From contig DAOUTV010000079.1 of the NCBI GenBank assembly GCA_030668505.1, positions 1-7,289 on the forward strand: a DNA stretch of 7,289 nt. The letters are read 5' to 3'. Positions 1 through 5,805 of the stretch are shown one piece after another (position 1 is the first letter of the stretch; each line of letters starts with the position of its first letter). Under the pieces are notes generated by a model. That model was given only the letters and a program-made list of their open reading frames with translations, was not told where the DNA came from and did no database searches. This DNA comes from Desulfobacterales bacterium. Lineage in GTDB: Bacteria > Desulfobacterota > Desulfobacteria > Desulfobacterales > C00003060. The position numbers and the translations under genes are program-made.

Positions 1-202
1 CCCTTCAATAACCCAGCATCTTTCTGACTGGCATTTCCGATAAGCTACGCTTCCCCAAAACCTATTGATTTTCTTGTAATTTCAATAAAGGGCTGAAGAG
101 TTTTTCAAAGTTCTGGAAAGGTGTTTGACATATCACAAGACTTGTTGTAAAGGTTTCAATTAAAATATTCCCAGATGATATCATATTTGTAAAATAATTT
201 TT
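1..202. other. Intergenic region without a recognisable gene
   Basis: No open frame here looks like a protein. The stretch is AT-rich, especially from about 120 to 202, as expected for a leader or promoter region ahead of the first gene. A perfect TTGACA hexamer lies at 125-130, but the hexamer 17 bp downstream (TAAAGG) is a poor -10, so no promoter is called. The upstream neighbour lies outside the window. Confidence 0.5.
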
Positions 203-359
203 GACGGTTTCGTAAAAAGTCGTCACTCCGGTGAAAACCGGAGTCCAGAAACTCTGTAACCAATTAAAAAAACTGGATTCCGGCTTTCGCGACTCGACTG
301 AGCTCGCCGAAGTCCGGAATGACAGAAAGAGGTGTTTTTCGACTTTTTACGAAACCATC
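203..359. mobile_element. MITE-like miniature inverted-repeat element, 157 bp
   Basis: The ends are 20-bp inverted repeats with one mismatch: GACGGTTTCGTAAAAAGTCG at 203-222, and the reverse complement of GATGGTTTCGTAAAAAGTCG at 340-359. ATTTTT directly abuts both ends (197-202 and 360-365), a possible 6-bp target-site duplication, although it is low in complexity. Inside are two hairpins: ACTCCGG/CCGGAGT (225-231 with 238-244) and ATTCCGG/CCGGAAT (277-283 with 314-320). It encodes no transposase, so any mobility would be in trans. A frame running 231-467 through it is a translation artefact of the repeat. Related end sequences occur at 3193 and 7175. The family name is not known to me. Confidence 0.7.
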
Positions 360-450
360 ATTTTTGCGGCGTGTGCTTTTCTACTTTTCCGGCGATCGGA
401 TGATGCAATGGCTGCTGCTCCACCCGACTTGGGCTTGGAAATTTTACAAC

Positions 451-455
451 AGGAG
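451..455 (+). promoter_or_regulatory. Ribosome binding site deciding the TTG start at 464
   Basis: AGGAG lies 8 nt before TTG 464, which is ideal spacing. The next in-frame ATG is at 521 and has no comparable purine block, so the TTG is preferred. Confidence 0.7.
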
Positions 456-463
456 ACAGTATT

Positions 464-1678
464 TTGAACAAAGAACAAGTTGAAAGGTCAAAGTCTTTGC
501 TTGGTGAAGATGCTGTACAGATGCTCATTCAGGTTAATCAAGACGCTATGTGGATTCTGGAAAATCTTGGTGTTGGCTGCAAGCAGCCGGAAATCCAGAA
601 GGTTTTTCGACAATTTGAGGCGGACGGTTTGGCGATAGTTTACGAGGACCGCGTATTCGTCACCTCCGGGTTAGTTGAGCGGTGCCTCGGGACTGTTCCT
701 GGTGTGGCTGATTTTTTTGTGCCAAGGAGCAGTTTTTTTATTGGGGGTACCGCTCCGTATGTCTACGATGACAAGGCCGGTCAAGGCGGTGTGACTCCAA
801 CGGCTGAACACGTGGCCCAAATCGCTCAGCTTGCCGAGGAAAACCAGGTAGTAGCCGGCATGGGAAGGGGCATAAAACTCAAGGACGAAGTCGAGCAGAT
901 GAACATCATGGCGGAAAATTGCAGCAAGCCACTCTATTTTGCTGTAACCACAGATGCTGCCCTCGATAGGGCTAAGGAGCTCCACGAGGCGAGAAAGAAT
1001 ATAATGATCGTCTTTTGCCTGACGCGTCCTCCACTGGAGGTAAGCGAGAACTTCTCAGACCACTTTGTGAAAGTAGTAAAAGCCGGGCTGCCGGTTTTCA
1101 TTTCTGCCATGCCCATGGCAGGCATAAGCGCGCCCTATTGTTATAACGGGGTCCTGGCCATGACGCATGCTGAGGTGCTTTTTGGCATTTGTGCTGCTCA
1201 GTTGCTCAATCCGGGGGTTACCTGTATTCATGCAGGGTTCCCGACCATTGCCGATCCTCGTATTGAGTACAATCCGAACTACGGCCTGATCAGTCACAAC
1301 TTCTTGAACATCCTGATGAGCCATCTGAACCTCATGCTTGACATGCCCACGTTTCAAAGCGGAGGGACCACGCATGAAGAGCACCCTATAGAGCGGGCCT
1401 ATGAAGATGCAAAGATGGGCCGTGCTTTGTGGCTGAAATACGGATTTCATATGGTCAGACATTCCTTTTCATTTCTCCGCTACCTTATCGATTTCTCTAT
1501 AGGCAAGCTCGAAAAGACCATCAGGATCGCCGAAGAAGTCACGCCTGAGGATGCCCCTGAGGTGGAAGTGCCTATATATGACGAAAGGGCAATGGAATCT
1601 ATTAAGCGCATCGGTTTGGGCATGTACATGGAAGATCCCCTCACCACGGCCAACCTGGGAAAGATTTTTGTTACTTGA
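464..1678 (+). CDS. MttB-family (trimethylamine/betaine methyltransferase-like) protein, short non-pyrrolysine form, copy 1
   Basis: A 404-residue protein of the MttB superfamily. Known members demethylate quaternary or tertiary amines (trimethylamine, glycine betaine, proline betaine, carnitine) in the cytoplasm by passing the methyl group to Co(I) of a cognate corrinoid protein. Visible signatures are GGTAPYVYDD (residues 94-103), SAMPMAGISAPY (214-225), then THAE and QLLNPG. There is no in-frame UAG, so it is not a pyrrolysine-type trimethylamine enzyme. It is clearly shorter than typical MttB/MtgB (about 470-500 residues, from memory). Its C-terminus aligns with that of the second copy at 5806-6984, which argues that it is complete rather than truncated. 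The start is TTG with AGGAG 8 nt upstream; it has roughly 10-15 more N-terminal residues than copy 2. It is probably co-transcribed with the ligase 20 bp downstream. No corrinoid-protein gene is adjacent. Family membership is firm, the substrate is unknown, and methyl transfer itself is unproven for this short form. Confidence 0.85.
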   Translation: MNKEQVERSKSLLGEDAVQMLIQVNQDAMWILENLGVGCKQPEIQKVFRQFEADGLAIVYEDRVFVTSGLVERCLGTVPGVADFFVPRSSFFIGGTAPYVYDDKAGQGGVTPTAEHVAQIAQLAEENQVVAGMGRGIKLKDEVEQMNIMAENCSKPLYFAVTTDAALDRAKELHEARKNIMIVFCLTRPPLEVSENFSDHFVKVVKAGLPVFISAMPMAGISAPYCYNGVLAMTHAEVLFGICAAQLLNPGVTCIHAGFPTIADPRIEYNPNYGLISHNFLNILMSHLNLMLDMPTFQSGGTTHEEHPIERAYEDAKMGRALWLKYGFHMVRHSFSFLRYLIDFSIGKLEKTIRIAEEVTPEDAPEVEVPIYDERAMESIKRIGLGMYMEDPLTTANLGKIFVT

Positions 1679-1686
1679 GTCACCAT

Positions 1687-1692
1687 AGGAGG
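1687..1692 (+). promoter_or_regulatory. Strong ribosome binding site for the AsnB-like ligase
   Basis: A perfect AGGAGG sits 6 nt before ATG 1699 in the 20-bp gap after the first MttB-like gene. This fixes the start and with it the residue (Ala2) that occupies the position of the catalytic Cys in AsnB. Confidence 0.8.
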
Positions 1693-1698
1693 CATTGA

Positions 1699-3180
1699 AT
1701 GGCAAGTATAGCAGGAATTATATCGCAACATGGAAGAATCGAGGCCAATTGCACAAGACAAGTAGGCAAGATGTTGAAGCTCATGCGGCATCGCGGTGAG
1801 GACAACACCATTATCCGGACGCTAACGGATGATCGCGGCGCCCTGGGTGCCAGCGAAATCAACCTGACACCCACAACAACGCATTGTACGTCGGTCGACG
1901 CACCTCCATACATACTCTTTGATGGTGAACTCTACAACGAAAGGCCAGAAGGTCAGAGCGATCTTGACCTTGTCCAGGAATACTATGAAAAGTACGACAA
2001 AAAATGCTTTTCACGCCTGGACGGAAGTTTTTCCTGTGCTGTGGTGAAAAAAGATGAGGAAGTTATCCTGGCTCGGGATCACGTGGGTGCCAGACCGCTC
2101 TTTTTTGGCTCGGACGACAAGGTATTCTACTTCAGTTCAGAGATGAAGGGGCTGATTGATCATGTAAAATTCAATGTGAACGAGCTTCCTCCAGGGTGCC
2201 TGTACAGCAGCAAGAAAGGAATGACACATTTTGATCCATTTGTGCCTGACATTCCTGAAATTGATGACCTGCAGGGCACGGCAAGGGCGTTGAGAGGGCT
2301 TCTGATAGAGGCAGTCGAAAAAAGAATGGAAGGCGTGGGTGCCGTTGCCTTGAGCGGGGGCCTGGATAGTTCCATTGTAGCCACCATAGCCAAGGAATTT
2401 AATCCCCACATCAAGGTGTTTACGGCTGCCGTCCAAAGAAAACCAGGGCCGGATTTGGAAAACGCAAAGTTGATGGCAGAGCACCTCGGATTGGAACACC
2501 ACATTTATATGATCTCTGATTCAGACATCACGGATCTTGTGTCGGATGCCGTATGGTATCTGGAGAGCTTTGATGAAGACTGCATCTCGGGCATTCTTTC
2601 CAATTACTATGTATCCAAAATCGTCAAAGAACATACCAACCTGGTCCTCGTGGGGGAAGGGGCTGATGAGCTGTTCGGTGGTTATCGCATGGTCCTCAAG
2701 AACCCAAAGGTAAAGAGTGAGGAGCAAAGAGAAACCCTTGCCCAAAAGCTGGTGGAAATTGCTTACAATACAGCCCTCAGAAGGCTTGACCGCGCATGGA
2801 TGGCCAATGGCGTTGTCTATCGAACACCATACTTGGACACAAAAGTAGTCGCCTTTAGCCAACAGATACCCATGACCTGGAAGATCTACGGTGAAAACCA
2901 GGTAGAAAAGTTCATCCTCCGAGAGGCATTCAGGGATATGCTGCCCGAAAAGATCGCCAATCGTGAAAAACTCAGATTTGCCATGGGTACAGGCATGGAT
3001 GACGTGATGGACGAATTGATATCCGAAAGCATTGACCCCGAAGAGATCAAGCAAAGATCCAAGGCAGCATATGGCCTACCTTTTGCGTCCTTCAAGGAGC
3101 TCTATTACTATGATGAGTTCTTACAGCTCTTCCCACCGTCCTACGAGAAGCAGACTGTTAGGTGGGACCCATTTAAGTAA
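1699..3180 (+). CDS. Asparagine-synthetase-like ATP-dependent amide ligase with degenerate glutaminase domain
   Basis: A 493-residue homologue of glutamine-dependent asparagine synthetase (AsnB) with both domains. The N-terminal Ntn/GATase II fold (about 1-170) has lost key residues. It begins MASIAGII where AsnB begins MCGI, so the catalytic Cys is Ala. NGEIYN reads DGELYN (75-80), putting Asp at the oxyanion-hole Asn. The segment with AsnB's conserved Arg (ERLSI) reads SEINL. The synthetase domain (about 195-493) looks intact: PP-loop SGGLDSS (219-225), GEGADELFGGYR (319-330), RTPYLD, and NREKLRF with a probable catalytic Lys424. Inference: it adenylates a carboxylate and couples it to free ammonia, an amine or an internal nucleophile, as in beta-lactam synthetase and carbapenam synthetase, where the Cys is also lost. 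True asparagine synthesis from ammonia is an alternative. An ideal RBS at 1687 fixes the start. The neighbours suggest an N-methylated substrate or partner. Confidence 0.88.
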   Translation: MASIAGIISQHGRIEANCTRQVGKMLKLMRHRGEDNTIIRTLTDDRGALGASEINLTPTTTHCTSVDAPPYILFDGELYNERPEGQSDLDLVQEYYEKYDKKCFSRLDGSFSCAVVKKDEEVILARDHVGARPLFFGSDDKVFYFSSEMKGLIDHVKFNVNELPPGCLYSSKKGMTHFDPFVPDIPEIDDLQGTARALRGLLIEAVEKRMEGVGAVALSGGLDSSIVATIAKEFNPHIKVFTAAVQRKPGPDLENAKLMAEHLGLEHHIYMISDSDITDLVSDAVWYLESFDEDCISGILSNYYVSKIVKEHTNLVLVGEGADELFGGYRMVLKNPKVKSEEQRETLAQKLVEIAYNTALRRLDRAWMANGVVYRTPYLDTKVVAFSQQIPMTWKIYGENQVEKFILREAFRDMLPEKIANREKLRFAMGTGMDDVMDELISESIDPEEIKQRSKAAYGLPFASFKELYYYDEFLQLFPPSYEKQTVRWDPFK

Positions 3181-3192
3181 GGGGTAATATTT

Positions 3193-3211
3193 GATAGTTT
3201 CGTAAAAAGTC
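3193..3211 (+). repeat. Dispersed repeat end (GATAGTTTCGTAAAAAGTC)
   Basis: This 19-mer matches the left terminal repeat of the element at 203-222 at 17 of 19 positions and lies 12 bp after the ligase stop codon. No full inverted partner is found before 3588, so this is a solo or degraded end. Confidence 0.65.
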
Positions 3212-3275
3212 AATTTTACTCACTCCGTGAGCATTTTGGGATTCATGAATCGCTCCACTCACCTTCGCCAGAATG

Positions 3276-3295
3276 CCCCGTGTGGAAGCACGGGG
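3276..3295. repeat. Hairpin repeat, copy A (CCCCGTG/CACGGGG)
   Basis: A 7-bp perfect stem (3276-3282 with 3289-3295) closes a TGGAAG loop. Copy B at 3383-3402 has the same architecture and a compensatory C-G to T-A change. There is no T-run after the stem, so it is not a standard terminator. Confidence 0.6.
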
Positions 3296-3310
3296 ATGAA
3301 TGGCGTGGTG

Positions 3311-3338
3311 ACCCGCCATAGCCTTGGCGAAGGCGGGT
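3311..3338. repeat. GC-rich hairpin (ACCCGCC/GGCGGGT)
   Basis: A perfect 7-bp stem pairs 3311-3317 with 3332-3338. An alternative stem GCCTT/AAGGC (3321-3325 with 3330-3334) competes with it. It resembles the palindromic units often seen dispersed in bacterial genomes. No poly-T follows. Confidence 0.5.
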
Positions 3339-3382
3339 TATTGCTTCGGCGAGTTTCGCTGTACTGAGACACAGTCAGGATG

Positions 3383-3402
3383 CCCTGTGTGGGAGCACAG
3401 GG
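3383..3402. repeat. Hairpin repeat, copy B (CCCTGTG/CACAGGG)
   Basis: A 7-bp perfect stem (3383-3389 with 3396-3402) closes a TGGGAG loop. It begins 107 bp after copy A and shares the preceding ATG context (GAATG in A, GGATG in B). Confidence 0.6.
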
Positions 3403-3412
3403 AGGCTCCACT

Positions 3413-3457
3413 AAATCGCAAAAACTCGGGCTAACGCCCTCAAACAGTTTGCGATTT
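3413..3457. repeat. 45-nt cruciform-type palindrome
   Basis: Arms AAATCGCAAA (3413-3422) and TTTGCGATTT (3448-3457) are perfect reverse complements. Inside them GGGC-TAAC-GCCC (3428-3439) forms a second small hairpin. It could be a palindromic repeat unit or could stop transcription from the ligase gene. TTTT follows at 3455-3458 as part of the arm, which is too short for a clear intrinsic terminator. Confidence 0.6.
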
Positions 3458-3588
3458 TGACGTTCCGCTCTTCATGAATAGTTTTCCAAAATTGCTCAAT
3501 ATCGTTCGCAAAACGGGTCTTTTTCAAACACGTAAAGTGTTACGCTTTTTTTAATAGGATAAATTGATACAGTGAAAGGACTTATCGT

Positions 3589-4926
3589 ATGTCATTTCCC
3601 ACAAAGTACAAATACATAATTGTTGGAGCCGGGATTCATGGCCTGAGTACCGCCTACCACCTGGCCATAGAACTGAAGAAGAAGAGGTCTGCCGGATCAG
3701 GAAAAGATATCCTGGTGATAGACAAGGGAGCGATTGGCGCGGGCGCCTCTGGGATTGCCTGCGGCGTCATCCGCAACAATTACTATCAACCGGCAATGCA
3801 GGAACTGATTGCCCATAGTGTGGGTCTCTGGCAGGAGGATGCCAAGGGGTATGGCTATCACCCTGTCGGGTACATGCAGATATCTCCCGAATCCATGCAT
3901 GCTGATGTGGCAGAAATCTTTGCACGTCAGCAAAGCCTCGGGTATGAGTCGGTATTTGTTGAAGGTAAAAAAGATTGCCTGAACTACATGAAAACAAATA
4001 TTTTTCATGACTGGCAAGCCAAAAACATCACTTCCATATTACATGAAAAGAATGGAGGCTATGCACACAATACGAGGTCTCTTTACAGGCTTGCAGATAA
4101 GGCAGAGGCAGAAGGGGTTCGGATTCTGACCGGAGTCGAGGTGACCGGACTAAAGACCGATAACAATGTCGTGACCGCCGTTGAAACCCCACAGGGCGAT
4201 ATTGAGTGTGATTGGGTGGTCATCGGCGCCGGTCCCTGGGCCAAGGGTTTTTGGGATATGCTTGAGCTTCCCGATAAGATAGCTGTAAAAGGTGAAGACG
4301 GCAGAATTTACTACGAGACAAAGATGTGGACATACTGGTGCCTTGAAGAGGGAACGCTTGGGGTGCCACCTGAATATGGGATGAACAACGAGGGGAAAAT
4401 GCCGCCGGTGATTCATGTGGATACAGACGCCCCTCTTTATTCCAGCGAGGACGGCTCGCTGATCACTGACAAGATGTGGGGCATCTATTATAAACCGGAT
4501 TTTCATTTCAAAGGTATCCAAGGCGGGTCGACCCCTTATATCGTGGACAAAGAAGAAGTGGCAGTGGATCCCTATGGCATTGATTCCCCTGATTTTATTG
4601 TGGGTCCTGACTTTGCCCACAAGTGGACATCGGCGTTGGCCCATTGCCAGACAAGGTATGAGGATCAATATCGATATTACAAAAATGAGCCCTCCGGTGG
4701 GATCGGTGCGTTCACTCCTGACAATTTTCCTATTTTCGACACGATGAAGCAGAATTGCTATATGATTCTCGACTCCAATCACGGCTACAAGATGATAGGA
4801 GTGGGTCAGCTTGTAGCCAAAGAGATTTTGGGAGTGGAGCAGGCCTTGCTCAAACCTTTCCGCTTTGATCGCTATGCCAAAGGGCGGTTGCACCCTGTCT
4901 CCAATAGCCCCTTTCCGTGGAGCTAG
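3589..4926 (+). CDS. FAD-dependent oxidoreductase, DAO family (sarcosine oxidase beta/dehydrogenase-like)
   Basis: A 445-residue cytoplasmic flavoenzyme of the glycine oxidase/sarcosine oxidase (DAO) family. It probably oxidises a C-N bond of a secondary or N-methyl amino acid to an imine, passing electrons to an acceptor in an anaerobe. The N-terminal Rossmann motif is GAGIHG (residues 13-18), with Asp45 ending the second strand of the dinucleotide fold. GASGIACGVIRNNYYQP resembles the GGSGRN...IRSNY stretch of heterotetrameric sarcosine oxidase beta. WVVIGAGPW (209-217) is the second FAD contact, and HGYKMIGVG (398-406) matches the C-terminal flavin-binding region. AAGGA (3576-3580) lies 8 nt before the ATG. 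It ends in TAG and the next gene's ATG follows immediately, so translational coupling is likely. No alpha, gamma or delta sarcosine oxidase subunits are present, so it is probably a stand-alone enzyme or pairs with distant partners. The substrate is not determinable. Confidence 0.88.
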   Translation: MSFPTKYKYIIVGAGIHGLSTAYHLAIELKKKRSAGSGKDILVIDKGAIGAGASGIACGVIRNNYYQPAMQELIAHSVGLWQEDAKGYGYHPVGYMQISPESMHADVAEIFARQQSLGYESVFVEGKKDCLNYMKTNIFHDWQAKNITSILHEKNGGYAHNTRSLYRLADKAEAEGVRILTGVEVTGLKTDNNVVTAVETPQGDIECDWVVIGAGPWAKGFWDMLELPDKIAVKGEDGRIYYETKMWTYWCLEEGTLGVPPEYGMNNEGKMPPVIHVDTDAPLYSSEDGSLITDKMWGIYYKPDFHFKGIQGGSTPYIVDKEEVAVDPYGIDSPDFIVGPDFAHKWTSALAHCQTRYEDQYRYYKNEPSGGIGAFTPDNFPIFDTMKQNCYMILDSNHGYKMIGVGQLVAKEILGVEQALLKPFRFDRYAKGRLHPVSNSPFPWS

Positions 4927-5775
4927 ATGGAACTGACTGTTCTCGGATCAGGGGGATGCATGGTCATCCCCAAGCCGCTCTGTGGGTGCCATGTATGTGA
5001 AGAGGCAAGGAGAAAAGGGGTGCCATATGAAAGAACAGGCCCATCTGCATTCATCCATGACGAAAATCTGCTGATCGACACACCCGCAGAGATAGTCTCG
5101 CAGCTAAACCGATCCCGAATAGAGCGCATCGATTACTTGCTCTTAACTCACCTGGACCCGGACCACGTGGAAGGGCTTCGGGTTGTAGAACATATTACCC
5201 TAGATTTTCGCACGTGGGAGGCCTATCCGGACAAACATATCCGGCTCATCTTGCCAGAGCAACTGGACAACCGTCTCAGAAATATTCGATCCGTTTACGG
5301 CCCGCTCATCGACTATTACGAAAAACAGGGTTTTGTTGAACGAACCTGTTTTCGGGACACAATAGAGATCGGAAAAATCAAAATCACGGGTATTCCGGTG
5401 GACCGTGGTTCTCAGTCGTCATTCATATACGTGTTTGAAAAGGAAGGCCGAAGGACGGTCTATGCATCCTGTGACATCAAACCGTTTCCAGAGGACAGGG
5501 CAGAGGTCCAAAGTGCGGATCTGCTGGTGATCCAGCCCGGCATCTTTGAAGAGGGACTCAAGCACGATTTCACTTATGGCAAAGATCATATCTCCAGGAC
5601 AACCCTCTACACCTTTGAAGAGACCTTGGCCCTGGCCGGCAGGATTGAGGCCGGCCAGATCCTGTTCGTCCATCTCGAGGAGTACTGGAGCAGGAGTCAC
5701 GATGACTATGTGGCGCTAGAAAAGAAATTTAGCAACATTCGTTTTGCCTATGATGGAATGCGGGTAAGTGTCTGA
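4927..5775 (+). CDS. PhnP-like metallo-beta-lactamase-fold hydrolase with altered metal site
   Basis: A 282-residue MBL-fold protein that most resembles PhnP, the phosphodiesterase acting on cyclic ribose phosphate in phosphonate breakdown. It shares the start MELTVLGSGG, the structural-zinc motif CGCHVC (Cys19, Cys21, Cys24, spaced as in PhnP) and the C-terminal FAYDGMRV. The metal motif is THLDPDHVEG (74-83): His75, Asp79 and His80 are kept, but the second His of HxHxDH is Asp77. From alignment by memory, PhnP's next His ligand appears as Arg160 and its fourth Zn ligand (His) as Glu252, while Asp183 and His249 are retained. So it either binds a different metal set or hydrolyses a different ester. 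No C-P lyase genes are present and a phosphonate role is not supported. The stop and start are contiguous with the flavoenzyme gene; GGAG (4919-4922) may act as a close-spaced RBS. Confidence 0.8.
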   Translation: MELTVLGSGGCMVIPKPLCGCHVCEEARRKGVPYERTGPSAFIHDENLLIDTPAEIVSQLNRSRIERIDYLLLTHLDPDHVEGLRVVEHITLDFRTWEAYPDKHIRLILPEQLDNRLRNIRSVYGPLIDYYEKQGFVERTCFRDTIEIGKIKITGIPVDRGSQSSFIYVFEKEGRRTVYASCDIKPFPEDRAEVQSADLLVIQPGIFEEGLKHDFTYGKDHISRTTLYTFEETLALAGRIEAGQILFVHLEEYWSRSHDDYVALEKKFSNIRFAYDGMRVSV

Positions 5776-5792
5776 CGAACTGAGAGCCCTTT

Positions 5793-5798
5793 GGAGGG
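5793..5798 (+). promoter_or_regulatory. Ribosome binding site deciding the ATG start at 5806
   Basis: GGAGGG sits 7 nt before ATG 5806. The longer reading from TTG 5791 would place this motif inside the gene, so 5806 is chosen. Confidence 0.8.
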
Positions 5799-5805
5799 AA
5801 AAAAC

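Larger units (their letters stand above)
3181..3588. other. 408-bp intergenic region packed with hairpins and repeat fragments
   Basis: No credible protein is encoded. In order it holds an end copy of the 203-359 element (3193-3211), the palindrome ATTCATGAAT (3241-3250), a hairpin (3276-3295), a GC-rich hairpin (3311-3338), a second copy of the first hairpin (3383-3402), a 45-nt cruciform palindrome (3413-3457), another TTCATGAAT (3471-3479) and an AT-rich leader with AAGGA (3576-3580) 8 nt before the next ATG. It separates the methyltransferase-ligase pair from the FAD enzyme block. Those may therefore be separate transcription units, or one unit interrupted by insertions. I see no convincing promoter. 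Confidence 0.6.

Noticed and set aside
114..128. Sigma-54 type site TGGAAAGGTGTTTGA
   Set aside because: The -24 GG is present but the essential -12 GC is GA, and other consensus positions fail.
125..153. Sigma-70 promoter with a perfect TTGACA (125-130)
   Set aside because: The hexamer at 17-bp spacing is TAAAGG, matching TATAAT at only three positions. The better TAAAAT at 161-166 is 30 bp away.
231..467. 78-codon open frame beginning with GTG inside the inverted-repeat element
   Set aside because: Its first part is a translation of the repeat (KLDSGFR...RNDRK type), it has no RBS and it runs just into the true TTG start of the first gene.
3276..3402. CRISPR array
   Set aside because: There are only two related hairpins, with no regular repeat-spacer spacing and no cas genes.
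3527..3552. Intrinsic terminator (AACAC/GTGTT stem followed by a T-run)
   Set aside because: The stem is only 5 bp and AT-rich, and it lies just upstream of the flavoenzyme start rather than behind a gene.
5791..5805. Longer N-terminus for the second MttB-like protein starting at TTG 5791
   Set aside because: GGAGGG at 5793-5798 is the ribosome binding site for ATG 5806 and would lie within the coding region.
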